Assembly: GCF_963576615.1 (NCBI RefSeq)
Contig: NC_088716.1
Coordinates: forward strand, 3,286,001 to 3,350,000
Length of the DNA: 64,000 nucleotides
From: Watersipora subatra
Taxonomy: Eukaryota > Bryozoa > Gymnolaemata > Cheilostomatida > Watersiporidae
Reading direction: 5' to 3'
In this document: positions 1 to 9,061 of the stretch, one piece after another
Numbering within the stretch: position 1 is the first letter of the stretch
Layout: every line of letters starts with the position of its first letter
The notes under the pieces: generated by a model
Told to the model about the DNA's origin: nothing
Seen by the model: the letters and a program-made list of their open reading frames with translations, nothing else
Databases searched by the model: none
Translations under genes and position numbers: made by a program

Positions 1-886
1 CACTCCGATCGACTCACAACACATAAGCTATGTTTGATATCATTTATTTACAAAATGGAGAGTTGTCATTACTTAGCGGTTTTCCACATTCATTGCTGGT
101 CACTAAAGACTGTGATGAGTGAGAGATCACAATCACTATGTTTCTATCAAGTGCATGACGCGCATCATGCAGGTTTGGAGTTGTGTTACCGTGAGAATTA
201 AGTGTTTCGACGGACATTCGTATGATGCAGATAGACTCCATCGCCTTGTTCAAAAAAAGCTAAGAAATGGACACTATAAATTAATAATTAGTGATGCACG
301 TGTTAGTGACACAAACGCGTGAAACTCGATCGGGAAAAGATGAAGAAGTATTGAAAATGTTTAAAATTGAATAGCTGGCACGGTATTTTAATGCACATCA
401 CGCGCAAGTGCTGTTTCCATTATTCCCAAGCATGATGGATTCGATGAAGTTTTGCGAATCGCATAAATCGCAAAACTCGCTTACCTTGCGGATTTATGCC
501 GTTTCCATGTTGTGGTTAACTTGCGGATTGACTCAAATCTGTACATCACGCGGGTCATGGAACATAGTGAATGTCCTAATAACGATAGCCTTTATTGCTC
601 CGTTTATTCCATATGAATGCTCATAACAATTATTTATCTCTCTGTAATCTTGGGTAGGTCTAAGCTTTGACCTATACAAGTCTACCAATTGTTTAAAATT
701 TCTTGCCTTTCCATTTCAAAGATATTGCAGGATATGACATCACAGCATTTTATTAAAAGCTCTTTACAACGAAAGTTAATTATGAAAATATGCAATAAGA
801 AACATCTTCCTGCTTTTGTGAGTCTGAATAAGCTTGCGGGTCAGGAGACTGATAACGTTGAATTCATGCAGCTGTAATTATCTCAG

Positions 887-1013
887 ATACCCGAGAAGCC
901 TTATATTGCGACTGACAAGGGCAAATATGTGGACACAAAATTGATTACTGATTTTGCAACTGGGATGATGCGGTTAGAAGAAAAGACTCTATGCTCTAAA
1001 TATATGAGCCGTG
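887..1013 (+). CDS. Internal exon of an unidentified plus-strand gene
   Basis: A 127-nt open segment between acceptor TTATCTCAG and a consensus donor CGTG/GTAAGTA. The translation begins IPEKPYIATDKGKYVDTKL and ends CSKYMSRG, compositionally ordinary soluble-protein sequence with balanced charges. I do not recognise the family. The other two frames are interrupted. No partner exon was identified within 1-887 or 1014-1700, so the gene model is partial. It could be a remnant exon in a pseudogene, but the intact frame with both splice signals argues for a working exon. Confidence 0.5.
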
Positions 1014-1720
1014 GTAAGTACGCCACCACAAGAAAACACGCTGCTAATACCCAGCTTATGAGTCACATGCTGCCTTAGAGCTGAGAATAAATATGGCATT
1101 CAGCGTATTTGTTTTGTGGTCAGAAAATCTCTGAGGTAAACCTACAAAACTATCCATTAGCGTGAGCAGCCTTACTGGCTGCACTATTGAATAGTAACAC
1201 TTTCCGTAACACAACGTTTTTGTCCCGAGTTCATATCAGCCCGAGTAAGACTTGTCAAAACATGATTACCGTTGTTTGACAACGACTCAAGCTAGTTACA
1301 CATTTTCACACGCAATATATATTTTCTATATCTACGCGCTCGTTTGTCGTTCATCTACTTCCTTCGATCTGATTAAAGTAAAAGTTTAAAAAAACAACTG
1401 TACAGGTCATGCATGTCGAATGATGACACGCAACGAGTAGACAAATAACTCATTTTAAGAAGTAAAAACATCAAACAAGAGGTAACATAGCAAATACATG
1501 CAAAGTATGATTTTAGATGCTACTAGATTCTTTTATCTATGCTAGAAGCTATTAGGAAACAGGTTATGCAGCTGGTGTCAGCAAGTGTCAGCAGGTGTCA
1601 GACCAACGCTTGCCTTTAGTACAAAGTCTTTCATTATAATGCTTTTAGCAATTTTTGCCTTTTTTGCAAGGTTTTTGGTTAACCATGAACTTTCTTATTA
1701 CTTTTCCATGAAAATATCTT
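1014..1720. other. No feature recognised
   Basis: AT-rich sequence after the 887-1013 exon; no further exon with both splice signals was found. Confidence 0.4.
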
Positions 1721-1723
1721 GGC

Positions 1724-2237
1724 CAATGGCTCTGTTGGCGAATGGCTCTGTTGGCGAATGGCTCTGATGACGAATGGCTCTGTTGGCGAATGGTTCTGTT
1801 GTCGAATGGTTCTGTTGGCGAATGGTTCTGTTGGCGAATGGCTCTGTTGGCGAATGGCTCTGTTGGCAAATGGCTCTGTTGGCGAATGGCTCTGTTGGCG
1901 AATGGCTCTGTTGGCGAATGGTTCTGTTGGCGAATGGCTCTGTTGGCGAATGGCTCTGTTGGCGAATGGCTCTGTTGGCGAATGGCTCTGTTGGCGAATG
2001 GCTCTGTTAGCGAATGGCTCTGTTGGCGAATGGCTCTGTTGGCGAATGGCTCCGTTGGCGAATGGCTCTATTAGCGAATGGCTCTGTTGGCGAATGGCTC
2101 TGTTGGCAAATAGCTCTGTGGGCGAATAGCTCTTTTGGCAAATAGCTCTGTTGGCGAATGGCTCTGTTGGCGAATAGCTCTGTTGGCGAATGGCTCTGTT
2201 GGCGAATAGCTCTGTTGGCGAATTGCTCTGATGACGA
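1724..2237. repeat. 16-bp minisatellite (GGCTCTGTTGGCGAAT), about 31 copies
   Basis: Highly regular head-to-tail array, becoming more diverged toward 2230 (GAATAGC variants). Because 16 is not a multiple of 3, all frames read through a 48-bp cycle, giving overlapping open frames on both strands that are not genes. Confidence 0.95.
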
Positions 2238-2529
2238 AAAATTACCTTGTTTAGCTTTTGTTTCGTCAGTCAATGTTTGTGTAAATAAAAAAAAACTAAA
2301 GCAGATGCATGATGTTAGCTGATATTACATGCCCAAATTGTAAATAACCTGAGAACCAACAGCCTTCTATGAGACATTTCCTGCTATACAAACAGGATTC
2401 CTTGGACTATATAGTTAACTTATAGAAGCGAAGGTCCTCGGGCTATGCACCCAAAAAAGCCAACTCAACCTTTTAGTGATCAACTCAATTTCCTGACCCG
2501 ACATTTTCTAACTACATGAACCCTCGTCA

Positions 2530-3270
2530 TTAGAGTTCAATTTGTTCCGGTGTCAGCATCGTAAGGTGAGAATGTTGTATAGAGTGGTCTAAAAACCCAT
2601 AGTAATTATCTAATGCAAAAACACCTGGTAAAAACCATCAACATCTTATATACATACTGTACATATTAAAGAGCGTTAACAAAATAGTATGTTAATCTTA
2701 GTAACTATAGCTACCTACAGTAACTTTAGTGTATTTAGTGGTTATGATCTGCAATGAAATGTAACACTACAATGTACTGTGTGCAGTACATATTATAGAA
2801 AGTTCTTACCTTCGAGGCAGGTGTATAACATAGATGTTGAATTTCACTTAAATGAATTCAGCTTACTAAACACATACTCAAAGCCAAGTGTTAGTATGTA
2901 TTTTACTAGACTAGACTTCAACTTTCTCACCATCAGCTAAAGCTTTATTACCGATCTGCGTCGGTTTTGTTTTCATTAATTACTTTATCTTTATTTAATC
3001 ACATAATTAATTATGAATAATTATGATAATGCTGAGCTGAAAAAGAGAACCTCTTTCAAACGTTGTTGATTTTAGCAAAAAACATTGTCATCATTTTGAT
3101 GTATTCAGCACACCGACTGATAAATTTGAATTTAGAGATGTTTTGTTGATATCATATGCCTGAAAAAATGTTGTATGGTGAGCATGAAAAACATAATGTT
3201 TATCATAAGGCAAAAAAACGGTATCACATGGACATCGCAACCGAAGGGCGCACTGTATAATTGCTATAAT
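2530..3270. repeat. Dispersed repeat family A, copy 1
   Basis: About 740 bp with the ordered blocks TTCCGGTGTCAGCATCGTAA, CCCATAGTAATTATCTAATG, TTTAGTGGTTATGATCTGCA, and a right end AGGGCGCACTGTATAATT. It is probably a non-autonomous DNA transposon; the terminus resembles CAGTGCGCCCTC-type mariner ends. Confidence 0.65.
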
Positions 3271-3346
3271 TGAGGGTGTCCTTTTACACCCCAAACTTAC
3301 TTTCATAGCCTTAGAATTTTACTATGTTGTTATTGACTGCTGTTAA

Positions 3347-3388
3347 TTATTGTAGTACTAGCCAAAAAGTTGGCTAGTACTACAATAA
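3347..3388. repeat. Perfect 19-bp hairpin with 4-nt loop
   Basis: TTATTGTAGTACTAGCCAA, AAAG, then its exact reverse complement. It directly follows a family A repeat. Possibly the core of a tiny foldback element. Confidence 0.9.
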
Positions 3389-3753
3389 AAAATAATAAAA
3401 CAAACCATCAAGTTTTATAACTCATAAAAAGATACAAAAATTAACAAAAGGTGAAAACCTGACACTAGTTTGTAAATGAAATTGTCTTCTCCTTATCAAA
3501 AATAATATATTTATTTTGATTGGGAACAGATTTGAAGCGAAGCTGAGATGTCTGTCCTTTTCCTTTCGCTCCTCATTTTAGTAGAAATGTAAGTGTTTAA
3601 CGTCTATTGAATATGTACATAGCATAGAGTTACCCACATTGAGTTACTAGCATAGAGTTACCCGCATTGAGTTACTAGCATAGAGTGATGTTATGTTGAG
3701 GATTCAGCCATGATGAGTTAACTAACTAGTAAAGGCAGTAAACGTGTACTCAC

Positions 3754-3894
3754 TCTTATGTCTGCTGGTATGGGAAGAGGACAGTTGCGTTGACAGCGTC
3801 TCCCTGGTGCCGCCAAAACCAAGTAGTCAGAGAGTTGCATTAGCACGATGAGCAGCAGGAAAGCTTTAGAGGTATATCGTAATGCGCTGTACAT
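3754..3894 (-). CDS. First coding exon of a small secreted protein
   Basis: The ATG at 3894 opens MYSALRYTSKAFLLLIVLMQ, a positively charged start then a hydrophobic core, followed by LSDYLVLAAP, a classical signal peptide with probable cleavage near residues 28-29. The mature part starts GRRCQRNCPLPIPADIR and the exon ends in phase 0 at a strong donor, AAGA/GTGAGT. A TATA box lies about 215 bp upstream. The paired cysteines suggest a small disulfide-bonded secreted peptide. The family is not recognisable from 47 residues, and the next exon was not found in 1-3753. Confidence 0.6.
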
Positions 3895-4106
3895 TTCGCT
3901 AATCTGTCGTGTCAACCAGAAGGCGTCTTTAAATTGGTGCGTCCAGAGCTTAACTGGCAGATGAAAATTCTGAACCAGGAGAATACTCAGCAGTTAGAAT
4001 AGTAATAGTTAGTATGAATCGGTGAGTTGAAGGAGTCAGGCTGAGATCGACAACAGGAGAAGACTGAGAGTGATTGCGGTTTGAATTGCTTGTGGTTTCT
4101 GCTGAC

Positions 4107-4114
4107 CATATATA
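4107..4114 (-). promoter_or_regulatory. TATA box upstream of the secreted-protein exon
   Basis: On the minus strand the sequence reads TATATATG, preceded by CTAG. A start site about 30 bp downstream (near 4080) would give a 5' UTR of roughly 185 nt before the ATG at 3894. That UTR has no competing long frame. The call rests on position and motif only. Confidence 0.4.
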
Positions 4115-4651
4115 CTAGCTGAGCTTACTGTAATGCCTCAAATATTTGCCCTCCGGTAACCATGAACACAAAGGGCTTTTACAGAGACTAACCAATTATT
4201 TTGCTTGCATCACTTAGGCCGGTAATGTCGTCACCTTCTGATACTTCCTCCAACAACCAACAACCATGAAAAATATTGACCATATTTACTGCTGATCAGT
4301 AATGCATGAACAATACTGTAGGAAAAACTTTTGTCCTTGCAACTTATGAAAAAGTTAAACAGTCTCGTTTCATTATACGTGGCATGAGCGATTGCTGCAG
4401 ATAGCATCTTCAACTTTGTATAACTCTTGAGTCAATTGGAAATCGGCATGCAAGGTTAACATGATGAACAGCAGAATTGAAAACTTAAAGATGTTCTTAG
4501 ATTTTCTACCTGTACTCTAGAAGGGTATATGTGGCCAAATATTGAAAACCTGTCTATTTTAAAAAAGTTTGTGATAATCATTTGTTTAGTTATGTGCTTA
4601 TACATAGTCTTGGAGTTATCTTCTCTAAGCTGCCGTTAACGACATAATTAC

Positions 4652-4889
4652 CTAAAAACATAAAGATAATTCTAAAGATCCTGATACACAGCTGTTAATG
4701 CTGCATACTGTTGACAAACCCAATTCTGTTGTCACCTGCTCTGGGAACTGCACCTGCTCTAAGATAAACCGCATAATTTCCTCAAATTGTGGGGGAATGT
4801 GATTGAAATCCAGTTTCCTTGTACCTAAACCACCCACTCCATAGGTGTAGAGGGTCCAAAAGTACATCATATTTCCTGGTTCATAGCCT
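4652..4889 (-). CDS. C-terminal exon of an unidentified protein
   Basis: After acceptor TTATTGCAG the frame gives GYEPGNMMYFWTLYTYGVGG, then LGTRKLDFNHIPPQFEEIM and a hydrophobic-amphipathic tail to a TAG at 4652 (79 codons). The aromatic and Gly-rich start and ordinary amino-acid balance look like a folded enzyme or receptor end, not random translation. I do not recognise the family. The previous exon (ending in phase 2) was not found. It lies upstream of, and in the same direction as, the secreted-protein exon at 3754-3894, so it is a separate gene or a differently spliced one. Confidence 0.42.
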
Positions 4890-4984
4890 CTGCAATAAAT
4901 TGCAAAGCTAAGTTTTCTTTGAAGTTATCTTCCCTATTTTATTAGCAAAAACTGTATGCCCAAGTCTCTCTACACAGCCTGCTG

Positions 4985-5147
4985 AAGACACTACAATACT
5001 TTTATTAAAATCATGCAGTGTTTCAAACCCATCAGAAGTTGCCAGTTACAGCAAGACACTTCAGCAGTTATTTCTGAAGACACTACAATACTTTTTATTA
5101 AAATCCTGCAGGGTTTCAAACTCATCAGAAGTTGCCAGTTACAGCAT
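4985..5147. repeat. Two tandem copies of an approximately 80-bp unit
   Basis: AAGACACTACAATACTTTTA through CATCAGAAGTTGCCAGTTAC occurs twice with few differences (4985-5055 and 5077-5145). Confidence 0.8.
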
Positions 5148-6215
5148 TACCTAGTTACGCATGATATTCGCCACAGTGCTTGGAAGTGGAGGCAGTTTAT
5201 CTACACAATTTTTTTAATATTTTTTAGAAACACGATATATAGGCATGCATGCTAGTAGTACTGATAATGCACCCTGACTTTATCCAGTGAATACTTTGAG
5301 ATGAATGATAGAAACACATACAATGAAATTGTGGACTGCAGGCTAAATGCTGCGCAATAAACAAACCTCTTCACCCACATGTACTCAGCAACAGACTACA
5401 ATCAGTTGAAGAATTTCTATAGAGGTATTTTACAAAATGTTTTCGTGTGCAGATGATGTCACAGAATATTGACTTCGTAAAACATCATCATCAATGCGAC
5501 ATCAGGTGTCGTATGAATCATTGTTCTTGCAATGTTATGATAAACCTGCAGAGGATGATCCGTTACTCTTCCTTCTTGTTCACAGTTAACAGCTTCTCTC
5601 TAAAACTTGGTTTAATCATGATCATAATGAATACCCTTTCTGCCTCACCTGCTTATGGTTGTCGCATCTAAACAAGGTGTTTACAGTGTAAGCTAGGAGG
5701 CGGCAGTCAGAAATATTGGCCATTTGCCAGCAGAGGCGGAAATGGTAAGGGAGAAGAGCAGAGGTATTACGGTGGCTCTCGTCCCACGCCAGTCAGTCAG
5801 TTAATAGCTGGGCCTTAGAGTAACCACAAGCATTGGCTACCTTAGTCTACGCATACAATTTTGTTTAGCCGCGACAAAACAACCTTGAATAAGGCTTGAT
5901 CAGATCCTTTGATAGGGAGGCGAGTGCCAACATTTGCATTGAGTGTCATTCTGTAGAACTAATTGCTATAGGAAGTGGTTGGAGAGATGGCCAGCCACTA
6001 GCGGAGGGTGGAGTTAGAGCATCCCAACTGCTCTAGTTCCGTGGCAGGACCGAAGAAAACAGTATTTGTTGGCATGGCATATAATAATAAGCAATGCATT
6101 GGTTCAGAGTTGTCAACAATTAACTGCACAAGTTGGCTTCACATTTCCCTTTAACAAATAACATGAAGATTGGGCAAAAGATGTAGAGAGGCTGATGAGC
6201 TTCCTAGGGGCTGCC

Positions 6216-6434
6216 TCAGAATGCCCTTTCACTGAGCCAACTGAGGGACCCTCTCAATTTGCTCGGCATCCTCAGAGAGTGCAGATTGATTTGCTCAAAG
6301 CGTGCCAGATGAGAGTGAGAGAGCAGAAGGTCAGGAGTGATGGCAGCTAACAGCCCAATTAGTAAAAGTATCCAATTACTGAATTGCTTCTCAACAAAGA
6401 CATTTACTGCGATTAAAAGTTTCGTGAAAGCGGC
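6216..6434 (-). CDS. Possible hydrophobic exon or gene remnant
   Basis: Open frame without a convincing ATG, containing KLLIAVNVFVEKQFSNWILL and LIGLLAAITPDLLLSHSHL, a probable membrane span. It lies just 3' of the membrane-protein exon at 6572-6897 on the same strand and has a similar hydrophobic-then-SHSHL pattern (compare LLGGSHLH). It may be a decayed duplicate, or chance. Splice sites are not clear. Confidence 0.15.
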   Translation of the reverse strand, partial: AAFTKLLIAVNVFVEKQFSNWILLLIGLLAAITPDLLLSHSHLARFEQINLHSLRMPSKLRGSLSWLSERAF

Positions 6435-6571
6435 CAATCATATCTTGGCTATTTACTGATTCCTATGTACGCAATGGAGTTGAACATGTGAATATGACAG
6501 AGTACAACAACATATATTTTGATGATAAATAACTTTATAAAAATAGTATAAAATAATATATTTCTAACAAT

Positions 6572-6897
6572 CTATTGCATTTTTCCAATGATTATGAGAA
6601 CGCCAGTCTGAGAATGCAGATGACTGCCTCCAAGCAAGACAGCAACGCCTACCAGCATAACTAATATGAAAAATAAACGGTGAAACAGGGCAACAACATA
6701 TAAACATATCGGAAGCCATATTGAAGAGGAATCATGAGTTGCCTTCCCTCTGCATCTATGATGACAACAAAACTTCCAGCGCAGAATGAAAGCAGCCAGT
6801 AGTTCTCGAAGGAACGTTCTAGAACCATGATGATGAGAATCTCCAGCAGACAAGAACTCGTAAATCATATCAAATGACTGACTGTCTCCCGGGGCAC
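6572..6897 (-). CDS. C-terminal exon of a probable membrane protein
   Basis: Acceptor ATTACTTTCAG, then 108 codons to TAG. The translation starts APGDSQSFDMIYEFLSAGDS, has a His-rich turn (DSHHHGS), a basic stretch (RWKFCCHHRCRGK), and a hydrophobic segment WLPICLYVVALFHRLFFILV followed by MLVGVAVLLGG and VLIIIG, probably one or two membrane spans near the C-terminus. The exon begins in phase 1 and so does not join the TTK last exon through its in-frame donor. The family is unrecognised and no upstream exon was found. Confidence 0.45.
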
Positions 6898-7083
6898 CTG
6901 AAAGTAATAACTGTCTTACGGTGACCACATCAATAACTCTCTGGGCCACCATATCATAACTACAACTGAATTCTTCAGGATAATACCATAAAGACGACCG
7001 AGGTCATAGCCATAGGTGTTCTGGTGAACAAAAGCATTGTTATCTTTTATGAGCTCAAGTGTTGCCACAGGTAACTTTGTAGA

Positions 7084-7163
7084 AATCACTACATAGCAAT
7101 CCTACAACTCCCGACAATCCTACAACTCCCGACAATCCTACAACTCCCGACAATCCTACAACC
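7084..7163. repeat. 18-bp tandem repeat (CCTACAACTCCCGACAAT), four copies
   Basis: Short regular array ending CCTACAACCGCAG. Confidence 0.85.
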
Positions 7164-7351
7164 GCAGTACATACTTCAACTACCATGTTTGATGTAAGCC
7201 TATATTCTTAACAAAATGCTTGCAAAGGAATCAATAACCGATGCAGGGGAGGTAATTGTAATATTTAACACAGTGAGCCACCCACATCCAGGTTCGTTGA
7301 GTGCAAATGTCCAACTTGGTTGAAAGAATAAGATTACAATAGCACCCAATG

Positions 7352-7592
7352 TGCCTAAGGGCTCTGTGGGTCGTGCCTAAGGGCTCTGTGGGTCGTGCCT
7401 AAGGGCTCTGTGGGTCGTGCCTAAGGGCTCTGTGGGTCGTGCCTAAGGGCTCTGTGGGTCGTGCCTAAGGTCCCTATGGGTCGTGCCTAAGGGCTCTGTG
7501 GGCCATGCCTAAGGTCCCTATGGGTCGTGCCTAAGGGCTCTGTGGGCCATGCCTAAGGTCCCTATGGGTCGTGCCTAAGGACTCTTTGGGCC
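7352..7592. repeat. 22-bp minisatellite (GGGCTCTGTGGGTCGTGCCTAA), about 11 copies
   Basis: The first half is uniform; the second half alternates with a GGTCCCTATGGGTCGTGCCT variant, giving a two-unit pattern. Confidence 0.92.
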
Positions 7593-7845
7593 GGCAGTAA
7601 TGACAGGGTAAAAGATATTTCATCTATTTCATCAACTGGTTCGAATTCAGGACCCCCCCCGTTGCTCGTTGAGAGGCCTAGCTATGATAATCACAGGCCT
7701 GTCCAAGTCTGAGCCTTTACATATTCATTAAATATTGTATAATATTTTGTGATAAATAATACAATTGTGCAATATAATTATTTACTACCATCTGATAAAA
7801 TCACGATGTGACACTCGCATGACCTTATGAGTACAGTCGTACCTT

Positions 7846-8646
7846 GGCATAGGAGCTTAATGCGTTCTGAGACTGAGCTCGTATGTCAATTCTGTCATAT
7901 CTCAAACCAAATTATCTTATATAGAACAACTAAATACAAATTTATCCGTTCCCATCCCAAAAAAACTACCTAAAAACAGGATCCTACAATGTAATCTTAA
8001 TTGTTCTAATGCATCACCTATGCTCATACAAAAACATACATGTAGATCTATTTAGTGGTTAGGATCTGTTATAAAATATAACACTATTACATACAGTACT
8101 GTATGGAGTTCTTACCTTTGAGACAGATGTAGCGGCTAACAGCATTGTGAGAGAGACTTGATGGCAACACATTCAGTATACTTTTAGGACACAACGTAAC
8201 GTAACATAAACTTTAAATTTAACCTAAATAAACTTAGCTTACTACAAATTTTAGCGTTATGCTAAACTTAGTGCTAAGTATTTTTGCTTTTTCAGTTTTT
8301 TACATTTTTCCTTCCAGATTGGTTATTTTTGTCTTCCTTATACGTTCACCTTCAGCTGACCTTTAAAACTTTCAAATTGATCCGATGAGGAAGACCGAGC
8401 GATGCTTTACTCATGTTCTTGTAAGCGGCCACCTAGCCACTTTGAGAATCATCCCGGATGCTCGTATCTCAAAACAGCAATTTGCTCAGAACATTCTTCC
8501 TGTCTCAAATTTCTCGAAGATTGGGACACCAGCATGTAGAGATATGATTGTACATTATTTAGTAGTGAAGACAGCTCTGTTTCTAAATACATTTAATTCA
8601 AAAAATTCAAAAAACAGCAGTCGCTCCTATGCTAAGAGATCATTGA
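7846..8646. mobile_element. Inverted-repeat element related to family A
   Basis: Left end GTCGTACCTTGGCATAGGAG and right end GCTCCTATGCTAAGAG form an inverted pair. The middle has TATTTAGTGGTTAGGATCTG and a TAACACTATTACATACAGTA block shared with family A. A 106-codon frame at 8385-8705 overlaps it and is not supported as a gene. Confidence 0.5.
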
Positions 8647-8989
8647 GACCCAGCGCTGGTCTACCATCATTCAATCATACAAACTTACACCAGGTACATG
8701 ACTAAATCTAGAATCGAGGTTGTAGATACTGCTGAAAGTAACTGTAACTAGTTGCAAGTGTAATCTATCTTGCACTAGTACATATAAAATATGGATCTAC
8801 GATTGGACAGAACCTTTTGCATGCAAAACATCCACATATTTGCCAAAGACCTATGCTGAATTAGAAAGAGTTGTCTGCCCTAAACACTTTTCCTTCCATG
8901 GCCTAAAGAGCACCAGAGTTGAAAGCCAACGCAGTTAATGATTTTCAAGGTCCGACAATGAAGAGATATTTACCTGCATAGCGCTTGTA

Positions 8990-9061
8990 CTACTTTACGT
9001 ATGGGTGACTCAACAGTTCCTCTATACTGCCCCTCTCTTTGTAATTCCTTTGGAAACACAG
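8990..9061 (-). CDS. TTK: TTK last coding exon
   Basis: Follows exon 11 in phase after acceptor GTTTTAG and encodes [20 protein letters not shown], then YVK and TAG. This matches the end of the TTK kinase domain (CCLKRDPKQR...ELLAHPYV in vertebrates). Two possible donors occur here, CATAC/GTAAAG before the stop and GCAG/GTAAAT after it, so an extra C-terminal exon is possible, though none was found. The lysine/arginine change R-D-P to R-N-Y is local divergence. Confidence 0.85.
   Translation of the reverse strand: MCFQRNYKERGSIEELLSHPYVK

Noticed and set aside
1719..2129. Several overlapping open frames of 78-136 codons (WRMALLANGSVGE repeats)
   Set aside because: They are the 16-bp minisatellite read through in three frames and on both strands; no unique coding sequence is attached.
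7352..7592. Regular array considered as CRISPR
   Set aside because: Units are contiguous with no unique spacers, in a eukaryotic intergenic region. The same applies to the other arrays.
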